Assembly (NCBI GenBank): GCA_947589375.1
Contig: CANQAO010000029.1
Coordinates: 1 to 11,196, forward strand
Reading direction: 5' to 3'
DNA: 11,196 nucleotides
Origin: an uncultured Bacilli bacterium
GTDB lineage: Bacteria > Bacillota_I > Bacilli_A > RF39 > UBA660
Made by a program: the position numbers and the translations under genes
In this document: positions 5,977 through 11,196 of the stretch, piece after piece
How the letters are laid out: each line of letters opens with the position of its first letter
Position numbering within the stretch: the stretch's first letter is position 1
Notes under the pieces: model-generated
Seen by the model: the letters and a program-made list of their open reading frames with translations, nothing else
What the model was told of the DNA's origin: nothing
Databases searched by the model: none

Positions 5977-6850
5977 GATAAGTGGTCGTAAAAATTCTTT
6001 CATCGCTGACATATTCTAAAACTAATTTGTTTTCTTTCTTACATAAGATAATGCCTATAGTCTTATCGTGGAATGATTTTTTAATATGTTTATCTACGTA
6101 ATTCATATATTCTTTTACTTGAATTATATTTTCTCTTTTAAATTCATTAGCTTTTATTTCTAAAACTACATAACAATTATGTTCCACATTAAAAAAAAGA
6201 AAATCAATTCGATGATAGGTAGGACCTATTTTTATTTTAATTTCATGTCCAGCATATAAAAAGCCGATACCTAATTCTTTTAAAAAATTATCTATATCAT
6301 CTAGAATTAATTGATGAAGAGCATACTCGGTTAATTTTTCCGGGATATTTTTGGTTTTAATAATAACTGGATTTTTGATTAAGGTATTTACCTTAGGTGC
6401 TTTTAACTGTTCTTTATATCCGATTCTTTCATATTCCTTAGATTTAATACGCTCACGTAATTCACGATATGACAAATTTTGTTTTTCAGCAATATAAATA
6501 TAATATTTTATGATTTGGATGTCTTTTAATGGTAAAAGCTCTACTATATGACTCCATGATAATTTGGTCGGCAATGCCGACTATTTTTGAAACATTACAT
6601 AAAACTGACGCATTCGTCTTAATGTCCTTGGTGAATATTCTATTCCAAGTTCTTTGGTTAATCTTTCTGAATATTCTTTAATAAGTTGGTTTCCGTATTT
6701 AGCTCTTTTCTCTCCCCCTTGGGCTTCAATTAAAAGCTTACCTACTTCATAATAACTTTCTAGATCATGTTTGTTTTTAGAATAATCTTTAACTTGTTTA
6801 TAAATTTCATTTTTAACTAAAATATCTTTAATGTTTTGATAATAATTCAT
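5963..6850 (-). pseudogene. yhcG: YhcG/DUF1016 PD-(D/E)XK nuclease gene with one internal stop
   Basis: Two open stretches, 6581-6850 and 5963-6580, are in the same frame, separated by one TAG at 6581-6583. Read through, the protein has about 295 residues. The YhcG_N domain includes YEVGKLLIEAQGGEKRAKYG and SPRTLRRMRQFYVMF. The stop follows, then SALPTKLSWSHIVELL, which continues the family consensus without a gap. The C-terminal DUF1016 nuclease domain has Asp216 (RIDFLFFN) and Glu231-x-Lys233 (VVLEIKAN), counting the stop as residue 90. These genes often accompany type I restriction systems, but none is present here. GGGAGG sets the ATG at 6850. TAG is a true stop elsewhere in the window, so this is probably a nonsense mutation in a recently silenced gene. 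The C-terminal half could restart only at a TTG. Confidence 0.85.
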
Positions 6851-6876
6851 TTAATTCCTCCCTCGTATAATATATT

Positions 6877-6900
6877 TTGTAAGTTATTTTTAACTTACAA
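6877..6900. repeat. Perfect inverted repeat upstream of the YhcG-like gene
   Basis: TTGTAAGTTA (6877-6886) and TAACTTACAA (6891-6900) form a 10-bp perfect stem with a TTTT loop. It is 27-50 bp upstream of the ATG with no T-run on either side, so an operator or leader hairpin is more likely than a terminator. A smaller palindrome, GTTAG/CTAAC, lies next to it at about 6915-6932. Confidence 0.45.
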
Positions 6901-6941
6901 TTTAATATCTTTATAGTTAGTTTTATACTAACAATTTTTAT

Positions 6942-7165
6942 TTATTGGTCGTGATACTCTAGTGTTAAAATATTATTGAAATATTTTTGACTGGGATCTA
7001 TTCTAATTCCCCCCTGTAACCCTTTATGGCGTTTACTCTTAAAGACTGTTTCTCTTCTTATTAGTCATATTTCTTCTAACTCAGATGCTGTTTCTATTTT
7101 CTGATTAGTTCGCAGTATCCAAATCCCTAATTGAAAATATGTATTCTTTATAGTAATATACCCTA
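6942..7165 (-). pseudogene. Unidentified coding remnant
   Basis: In the otherwise gene-free stretch 6851-7222 one minus frame stays open for about 70 codons except for one TGA: TYFQLGIWILRTNQKIETA, SELEEI, stop, LIRRETVFKSKRHKGLQGGI, RIDPSQKYFNNILTLEYHDQ, TAA. For such AT-rich DNA this run is unlikely to be chance. The amino-acid mix looks protein-like, and the TGA sits where a Trp would fit (ELEEI-W-LIRRE). There is no start codon with an RBS. I do not recognise the family. It may be the tail of a lost gene that once preceded the YhcG-like gene, possibly from a restriction or mobile module. Confidence 0.35.
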
Positions 7166-7193
7166 TAGAAAGGCCTAATTCCTTCTTTTTTTC
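7159..7193 (-). repeat. 35-bp intergenic motif, copy B
   Basis: Second copy of the motif described at 5850-5884, same orientation, with identical spacing between TACCCTA and the AATTCCTTCTTTTTTTC block. It lies just downstream of the pseudouridine synthase terminator and upstream of the coding remnant. Read on minus it gives GGAATT-16 nt-TATATT. Confidence 0.55.
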
Positions 7194-7205
7194 TTAAATT
7201 TTTTC

Positions 7206-7237
7206 AAAAAAAAAACATATTCTTATTTGAATATGTT
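7206..7237 (-). terminator. Terminator of the methyltransferase-RluA operon
   Basis: AACATATTC (7214-7222) pairs with GAATATGTT (7229-7237), followed on the minus strand by a run of ten T (7206-7215, its last two bases within the stem). It is the strongest terminator in the window and marks the end of the operon. Confidence 0.9.
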
Positions 7238-7870
7238 AAATGGATATCTATTTGGAGTTTGTATTTCAAAAGTTAATAATTCATTAGTAGTAGGATGCAT
7301 AAATTCTATTTTTTTCGCAAATAAGGCAATTGGCCCCTTTTCAGGTTTCAAATTGTATTTTTGATCGCCATATAATGGATGGTTTCTAGAAGCAAATTGC
7401 ACTCTAATTTGATGTGAACGCCCAGTAATTAAATCTATTTTTACTAAAGAAAAATTATTTTTATAAGCTAATCTTTTATAATTCAAAATGGCTTCTTTAC
7501 CATTGGATGACACTTTAGTAATATTTGTTTTTTCATCTTTGATCAGCTTATCTTTCATGGTACCTTCTAAATCAATTTTGCCATTTACAACAGCAATATA
7601 TGTTTTCTTAAATGTTTTATCTTTAATTTGTTTACTTAATCTAGCTGCTGCTTTACTAGTCCTAGCAAACACCATAATACCACCTACTGGTCTATCAAGC
7701 CGATGTACTAAACCCAAATAAACATTGCCTGGTTTATGATATTTTTCTTTAATATATTCCTTTAGTAAAGTCAAACAATCTTTATCTTGACTATAGTCTG
7801 CTTGTACGGGTATATTAATTGGTTTTTCAATTATTAGTAAGTGATTATCTTCATATATGATTTTAATCAT
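7223..7870 (-). CDS. RluA-family pseudouridine synthase
   Basis: The 215-residue protein isomerises specific uridines in structured RNA. Conserved pieces appear in order: IIYEDNHLLIIEKP (4-17), LVHRLDRPVGGIMVFART (54-71) with catalytic Asp59 in HRLD, KTYIAVVNG (89-97), GRSHQIRVQFA (150-160) and HPLYGDQKY (164-172). It has no N-terminal S4 domain, so it is a short RluA type; the target (rRNA or tRNA position) cannot be told from sequence. The frame could begin at 7897, but the ATG at 7870 overlaps the methyltransferase stop by 8 nt (ATGATTAA), the usual coupled arrangement, and puts the conserved IIYEDNHLL at the expected distance from the N-terminus. Confidence 0.92.
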   Translation of the reverse strand: MIKIIYEDNHLLIIEKPINIPVQADYSQDKDCLTLLKEYIKEKYHKPGNVYLGLVHRLDRPVGGIMVFARTSKAAARLSKQIKDKTFKKTYIAVVNGKIDLEGTMKDKLIKDEKTNITKVSSNGKEAILNYKRLAYKNNFSLVKIDLITGRSHQIRVQFASRNHPLYGDQKYNLKPEKGPIALFAKKIEFMHPTTNELLTFEIQTPNRYPFNIFK

Positions 7871-8735
7871 TGCATTCCCATCTTCCATATATACCACATG
7901 GCAAAACTAAATTGTTATGCGTTATAGGTAAGCCGACTTCGCCTGTTTCTATTTTTCCATTTGGATAAAGTGGGAGCATTTTTGTTTTAAGCATATTGCC
8001 TAACACGATATTAGAAACTCCAGTTGTATAAGAGTTAATTAATAAAAATAATGGTTTATCGCTTAAAATTTTTAAACATTCATCTAATAAAACCGCAATG
8101 TTTTTTTCAAACTTCCATACCTCTTTATTAGGACCTCTTCCATAACTTGGAGGATCCATGACAATGGCATCATATTTATGACCACGTCTTTGTTCGCGGA
8201 TAACAAATTTTAAACAATCGTCAACAATAAATCTAATACTAGCATTTTCTAAACCACATAATTGCATATTTTCCTTCGCCCATAAAGTCATACCCTTAGA
8301 AGCATCTACTTGAACTACTGAGGCTCCCGCTTTTGCACAAGCCATCGTCGCTCCACCAGTATAGGCAAATAAATTTAAAACTTTTATTTCTCTATCAGCT
8401 TTTTTAATTTTATTCATCATAAAATCCCAATTAATAGCTTGCTCGGGGAATAAACCTGTATGTTTAAAATTAGTTGGGGTTACTTTAAACGTTAACTCTT
8501 TATAATGTACTTGCCAAGAATCTGGTAAATCCTTTTTAAAATCCCAGTAACCTCCGCCTTTATTAGAACGATGATAAGTGCCTATGGCATTATCCCATTT
8601 ATGATCAAATGTTGTTTCCCACATGGCCTGGGGATCAGGTCTTCGTAAAATGATATTTCCCCATTTTTCTAATTTTTCACCATTCCCAGCATCTAAGCAT
8701 TCATAATCTTGCCATTCATGACTTATTTTTAACAT
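7863..8735 (-). CDS. SAM-dependent rRNA-type methyltransferase (Methyltrans_SAM, COG1092-like)
   Basis: The 290-residue enzyme is of the class I fold related to RlmI/RlmK-type 23S rRNA methyltransferases. The N-terminal part has ILRRPDPQAMWET and GGGYWDFKKDLPDSW. Motif I is VLNLFAYTGGATMACAKAGA (119-138), then VVQVDASKGMTLWAKEN. The catalytic or target-base loop is DAIVMDPPSYGRGP (189-202). The RNA position is not determined. The open frame extends to 8762, but no ribosome binding site precedes that ATG. GGTGG lies 4 nt before the ATG at 8735, which is preferred. The start is 29 nt after the RT stop, and a separate promoter (8751-8779) is likely. It overlaps the pseudouridine synthase by 8 nt, forming an RNA-modification pair. 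Confidence 0.9.
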   Translation of the reverse strand: MLKISHEWQDYECLDAGNGEKLEKWGNIILRRPDPQAMWETTFDHKWDNAIGTYHRSNKGGGYWDFKKDLPDSWQVHYKELTFKVTPTNFKHTGLFPEQAINWDFMMNKIKKADREIKVLNLFAYTGGATMACAKAGASVVQVDASKGMTLWAKENMQLCGLENASIRFIVDDCLKFVIREQRRGHKYDAIVMDPPSYGRGPNKEVWKFEKNIAVLLDECLKILSDKPLFLLINSYTTGVSNIVLGNMLKTKMLPLYPNGKIETGEVGLPITHNNLVLPCGIYGRWECND

Positions 8736-8750
8736 ATAACCACCAATTAA

Positions 8751-8779
8751 ATTATACATCATTATTAATAGAACTGCAA
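8751..8779 (-). promoter_or_regulatory. Possible promoter of the RNA-modification operon
   Basis: TATAAT (8751-8756) is perfect. TTGCAG (8774-8779) lies exactly 17 nt upstream but matches -35 only in TTG. It overlaps the end of the RT gene and would let the two enzymes be expressed independently of the retroelement. Confidence 0.5.
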
Positions 8780-9895
8780 TTTATAAGTCTTTTTTAATAA
8801 ATTATAGCAGTTCCCCCACTTTAAATGGCCTTTATAACTGCTGATAATTGAAACACATTTTTCATCCGTATATTTATGTTTTCTAACTTTCTTTAATTTA
8901 CGTTTAAATCTTCTTTTTATATTAGTTCTTAATTTCATCACGATTTTATTATTAATAATATAAAATCTGAAACCTAAAAAATCTAAACCATTTTTACTGA
9001 CATTTATAATGGCTGTTTTATTATTAAGTTTTAAATTATATTTTTGGATAATTTCTTTTACTTTAATAAAACATTCTTTTAAATATTCTTTATCATTTGA
9101 AAGTAAAACTCCATCATCCATATATCTAATATATTTAACTTTCATTTTTCCCAAAATATAATGATCTAATTCATTCAAATAGAAAATAGCAAGAATTTGA
9201 CTAGTTAAATTACCAATTGGCAAACCTTTGTCTTTTTGATATAGAGGAATTTTTTTAAGTTCATTAAGTCGTTTGTTTTTTTCTTTAGGATGCATATTCG
9301 AATTTTTTACCTTTTCAGCTTCTTCTTTAACCAATCTTCGAATATGATAATTTACATATTCTTCATTAGTAGTATCAATAATTTGATCTAATAAGGCAAG
9401 AAACTTTTTATCTTTGAATTTCGCATAATACATTTTTTTTAAAATCTCATGGTCAATATTATAAAAATATTTAGAAATATCAAATTTTAAAGCATATATC
9501 GGTTTACTTTTTAATTCATTCAAATATTTTTTTAACATTTTTATACCAAAATGAGTACCTTTATTAATTCTGGTAGCAATATTTCCATCAATTAAACTTT
9601 TATCTAAAAAATGAATTAACGTATTACCTACTAAATGATTAATAACTTTATCTTTGATTTGCTGACTCATAATAATTCGATATTTATTTTCTCTAATTAA
9701 AAAAATATTATATTTCCCGCATTTATACCCTTTTTTTAAAAGATTATGAATATTACATAAATTAATAGTATAATAATTATCAAATTTATATATTTTATGT
9801 TTATTTTTGGTATTTAACCTTACTTGCTTATTATAGGTCCATTTAATATTTTCAATTGATATCATTTTATCATATATATTACCTACTCTTTTCAT
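8765..9895 (-). CDS. DGR reverse transcriptase
   Basis: The 376-residue RT makes cDNA from the template repeat with frequent misincorporation at A. Motifs (numbered from the Met at 9895): motif A ALKFDISKYFYNID (135-148, Asp139), motif B/4 KGLPIGNLTSQILAIFYLNE (223-242) and motif C KYIRYMDDGVLL (254-265). Then LDFLGFRFYI and a basic thumb (KRRFKRKLKKVRKHK). IGNLTSQ in place of the QGxxxSP of retrons and group II introns is the DGR hallmark. There is no maturase or endonuclease domain. The frame opens at 9910, but GGGTGG, 6 nt before the ATG at 9895, favours that start. The 5' end overlaps avd by 17 nt. Codon use is very A/T-rich like its neighbours, while the template repeat is GC-richer. Confidence 0.95.
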   Translation of the reverse strand: MKRVGNIYDKMISIENIKWTYNKQVRLNTKNKHKIYKFDNYYTINLCNIHNLLKKGYKCGKYNIFLIRENKYRIIMSQQIKDKVINHLVGNTLIHFLDKSLIDGNIATRINKGTHFGIKMLKKYLNELKSKPIYALKFDISKYFYNIDHEILKKMYYAKFKDKKFLALLDQIIDTTNEEYVNYHIRRLVKEEAEKVKNSNMHPKEKNKRLNELKKIPLYQKDKGLPIGNLTSQILAIFYLNELDHYILGKMKVKYIRYMDDGVLLSNDKEYLKECFIKVKEIIQKYNLKLNNKTAIINVSKNGLDFLGFRFYIINNKIVMKLRTNIKRRFKRKLKKVRKHKYTDEKCVSIISSYKGHLKWGNCYNLLKKTYKLQFY

Positions 9896-10223
9896 AATTA
9901 AGCCACCCATATGATTCTTTTGAAATACTAATTAAAAAATTTCCCAGTTTAACATATTGCTTATATGATATATATTTCTTTTCCATACTTATTTTTAAAT
10001 AAAAATCAATCATTTTTATTTTGGCGATTACTTGTCTTTGATAATTGATTCTACTATCATCATTAATAGTATTAGCTAAATAAACAAGTTCCAACATTTC
10101 ATAACAAGTTTTCATAATATTGTCTTTAATCACATATTCACTTCTTGGAAAATTTACAATGGTAGTATCTAATCTAGTTATCATTTTTTTAATACTATCA
10201 GCAATCATTAACTTATCTTTCAT
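9879..10223 (-). CDS. avd: Avd, DGR accessory four-helix-bundle protein
   Basis: The 114-residue protein is entirely helical and basic, matching the accessory variability determinant (bAvd, related to the S23/23S rRNA-IVP fold). In known DGRs it forms a pentameric barrel that binds the RT and template RNA and is needed for mutagenic homing. Family landmarks are FPRSEYVIKDNIM (25-37), YEMLELVYLAN (41-51), ISYKQYVKLGNFLISISKES (85-104) and the terminal YGWLNYEK, equivalent to the usual GGW. Its ATG overlaps the stop of the upstream MSL gene (ATGA), and it overlaps the RT start, so the three should be made in fixed ratio. Confidence 0.9.
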   Translation of the reverse strand: MKDKLMIADSIKKMITRLDTTIVNFPRSEYVIKDNIMKTCYEMLELVYLANTINDDSRINYQRQVIAKIKMIDFYLKISMEKKYISYKQYVKLGNFLISISKESYGWLNYEKSR

Positions 10224-10618
10224 AACAATTCCTCTATATTTTTTAATAATACTTCAATATTATCATTCTTACGTTCCATTAATTTTCGATAAATAAGTTC
10301 AATTCTATCGTCCGTTCCAAGAATATCAAAAAATCTTTTGTATTTGTTTCGATTAAATTTTCTTTTAGTACTAACACCATTTTCATAAACTAGATAATTT
10401 ACTTTTAAACTATCCAATCTATTTATAACTCGATTTAAAGCGATAATTGGAAATCCAACTTTTTTGATATTGGATAATTCTTTTATTTTATAATCAAAAA
10501 TTTTATTCATTAAATATGCATCATCACCTAAAGCTTCATAAAAATTACCACATTTAATCAAAATTACATATTCTTTGTATTTTTCTTTATAATTATTATA
10601 AACTTCTTTTAACTTCAT
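10220..10618 (-). CDS. MutS-like (MSL) DGR accessory protein, MutS domain I fold
   Basis: The 132-residue protein resembles only the N-terminal mismatch-recognition domain of MutS. YKEKYKEYVILIKCGNFYEA (10-29) matches the MutS pattern of a strand then G-x-FYE, where Phe26 would be the base-stacking Phe and Glu28 the contacting Glu. It is followed by DDAYLMNKIF, VGFPIIALNRVINRLDSLKV and NYLVYENG, like MutS's GVP-x-hA and YKVAICEQ strands. There is no ATPase or clamp domain. MutS-like genes have been described as a minor class of DGR accessory ORF beside avd and HRDC genes. A role in handling mismatched cDNA/VR heteroduplex is inference. Start set by GGAAGGA; first gene of the operon, directly after the terminator at 10637-10682. 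Confidence 0.8.
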   Translation of the reverse strand: MKLKEVYNNYKEKYKEYVILIKCGNFYEALGDDAYLMNKIFDYKIKELSNIKKVGFPIIALNRVINRLDSLKVNYLVYENGVSTKRKFNRNKYKRFFDILGTDDRIELIYRKLMERKNDNIEVLLKNIEELL

Positions 10619-10636
10619 ACTTCATCCTTCCTAGAA

Positions 10637-10682
10637 CAAAAAGCAGTATCAGTCATATTAAATATGATTATTGATACTGCTT
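10637..10682 (-). terminator. Terminator/attenuator between template RNA and DGR genes
   Basis: AAGCAGTATCA (10641-10651) pairs perfectly over 11 bp with TGATACTGCTT (10672-10682), with an inner hairpin TCATAT/ATATGA. A T-run and TTTG follow on the minus strand. It lies only 18 nt before the MSL start codon, so the template RNA probably ends here and the genes depend on read-through or on a promoter I cannot identify. Confidence 0.8.
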
Positions 10683-10888
10683 AAGTATAAACAAGTTCTA
10701 AACAAAGTTTTTACTTTTTCAAAGGGTTACATATCAATATAGATATTCTTCCATATATCGATAAACTTTTACTAAAGCTTAAAACTTAGACTTGTATATT
10801 TTTTCTAAGATTAACTTAGAGGAATAATACTTGTTCTCTATCTTTTCTTTATGACCATATTAGTTCATAACCCATAGTTTTTAGAGAG

Positions 10889-10997
10889 CTAGGCACCACA
10901 CTGCCGCCAGTGTTGTTCGCGTTGTTGTTGTTCAAGTTGCCGTTGCTGTTCACATTGAGCACGTTGTTCGTGTTGTTGCCATTAGGCGAGAGCCCTG
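10889..10997 (-). repeat. DGR template repeat (TR)
   Basis: On minus, from GGGCTCTCGCCTAATGGC to GGCGGCAGTGTGGTGCC, the sequence would read SPNGNNTNNVLNVNSNGN, LNNNNANNTGGSVVPS. It has 13 AAC and 2 AAT codons. The pattern matches C-terminal variable domains of gut DGR targets (W-LRSP...LNVNSNGN-NNNN...). AAY codons mutate at the two A positions to NNY, which can never be a stop. The frame is closed by TGA-TAG just upstream, so TR itself is non-coding. The 3' end (GGCGGCAGTGTGGTGCC), GC-rich and A-poor, is the likely initiation-of-homing segment. Exact limits need the partner repeat. Confidence 0.92.
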
Positions 10998-11112
10998 ATA
11001 ACTATCAAAACAAGTCCCACACTAACTAATATTATCCCTACCAAACATGAAATTTGGATTTATATTCCCCTTACCTTCCCTCGGAATTACTTCCTACCAA
11101 CTTTTATCTCAG

Positions 11113-11145
11113 AAAATCGGCCGAAAGTTTTATAAAACTTTCGGC
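11113..11145 (-). terminator. Hairpin at the right edge, terminator-like
   Basis: A near-perfect palindrome, GCCGAAAGTTTT (11120-11131) with AAAACTTTCGGC (11134-11145), is followed on minus by CGATTTTC. It covers the stop codon of the partial frame at the edge. It could end that gene or, if a variable repeat lies just beyond, be the hairpin that often follows DGR targets. Confidence 0.5.
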
Positions 11146-11196
11146 ATTATCGGCCCGGTCTCACTTCGTGAGCCGCGCTTTCCGAACTCATCAAAG
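11130..11196 (-). CDS. Possible C-terminal end of a gene running off the right edge
   Basis: The last 21 codons of a minus frame read FDEFGKRGSRSETGPIMPKV-L then TAA inside a hairpin. The stretch is GC-richer than the rest. Another frame is also open here (MSSESAAHEVRPGR, stop), so the assignment is weak. No family recognised and no similarity to the template repeat. Confidence 0.25.
   Translation of the reverse strand, partial: FDEFGKRGSRSETGPIMPKVL

Larger units (their letters stand above)
8765..10997 (-). other. Diversity-generating retroelement (DGR): TR, MSL, avd, RT
   Basis: On one strand lie an AAC-rich template repeat, a hairpin terminator, a MutS-domain-I-like gene, an avd gene and an RT with the DGR-specific GNLTSQ box. 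DGRs copy the TR RNA with errors at adenines and write the cDNA into a matching variable repeat at the 3' end of a target gene, diversifying a ligand-binding protein. The three genes overlap or nearly touch, so they are one operon. No target with a variable repeat is in the window. Confidence 0.92.
10637..11000 (-). ncRNA. Probable DGR template RNA (TR plus 3' structured region)
   Basis: The template repeat followed by about 200 nt without open frames (10683-10888) and ending at the terminator hairpin fits a DGR non-coding RNA. In studied DGRs, RNA downstream of TR is needed for priming and Avd/RT binding. Short pairings are visible (for example CTAAG/CTTAG at about 10805-10819). The 5' end and promoter were not located; AT-rich candidates lie between 11000 and 11060. 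Confidence 0.5.

Noticed and set aside
6581..6583. Genome-wide TAG recoding
   Set aside because: The Abi_2 gene ends at a TAG placed 9 bp before htrA and overlapped by its RBS, so TAG is a working stop.
6942..7165. TGA read as tryptophan (genetic code 4)
   Set aside because: The mutS-like gene ends at TGA in an ATGA overlap, other genes are complete under the standard code, and the tRNA-Trp has a CCA anticodon.
7488..7721. 77-codon plus-strand frame with hydrophobic stretches
   Set aside because: It is antisense to the conserved catalytic core of the pseudouridine synthase; no RBS and no protein-like pattern.
8765..9895. Group II intron or retron reverse transcriptase
   Set aside because: GNLTSQ replaces the QGxxxSP-type motif, there is no maturase or endonuclease domain, and avd plus an AAC-rich repeat are adjacent.
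10909..10985. CRISPR array or simple trinucleotide microsatellite
   Set aside because: GTT units are irregular and interrupted by specific codons, with no spacers; the encoded NVNSNGN-NNNN pattern is that of a DGR template.

Overview
The window is AT-rich and uses the standard code: TGA ends the mutS-like gene in an ATGA overlap, TAG ends the Abi gene, and the tRNA-Trp has a CCA anticodon. Strong AGGAGG-type ribosome binding sites, a thioester-domain surface protein with a sortase, and CwlJ/CwlD-like cell-wall enzymes point to a low-GC Bacillota, plausibly an uncultured gut Bacilli lineage. The lineage is inference. Almost everything lies on the minus strand; only the cwlJ-like gene is on plus.

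Left part (1-2826): a tRNA-Trp with a good promoter and two terminators; a divergent cwlJ-like cortex hydrolase gene; then, convergent to it, a two-gene operon of an Abi_2/HEPN protein followed by an HtrA-type membrane-tethered protease. Next (2831-4493): a cwlD-like amidase gene broken by about 106 bp of extra sequence with inverted repeats, then a small exported protein and a small membrane protein behind a near-consensus promoter with a palindrome in its spacer. Then (4470-5816): a thioester-domain surface protein whose frame runs into a sortase gene without a recognisable membrane anchor or sortase start, which suggests a deletion or frameshift junction.

Middle (5840-7240): a decayed stretch. 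It holds a DUF1016/YhcG-type PD-(D/E)XK nuclease gene interrupted by one in-frame TAG, an unidentified coding remnant, and two copies of a 35-bp intergenic motif 1.3 kb apart. After it come an rRNA-type methyltransferase and an RluA-type pseudouridine synthase, coupled by an 8-nt overlap.

Right part (8765-11000) is the most notable: a diversity-generating retroelement (DGR). In transcription order it has an AAC-rich template repeat (13 AAC and 2 AAT codons), a hairpin terminator, a MutS-domain-I-like protein (MSL), an Avd four-helix-bundle protein, and a reverse transcriptase with the DGR signature IGNLTSQ and a YMDD box. The three proteins are translationally coupled. No matching variable repeat is visible in the window, so the diversified target must lie elsewhere, possibly just past the right edge.
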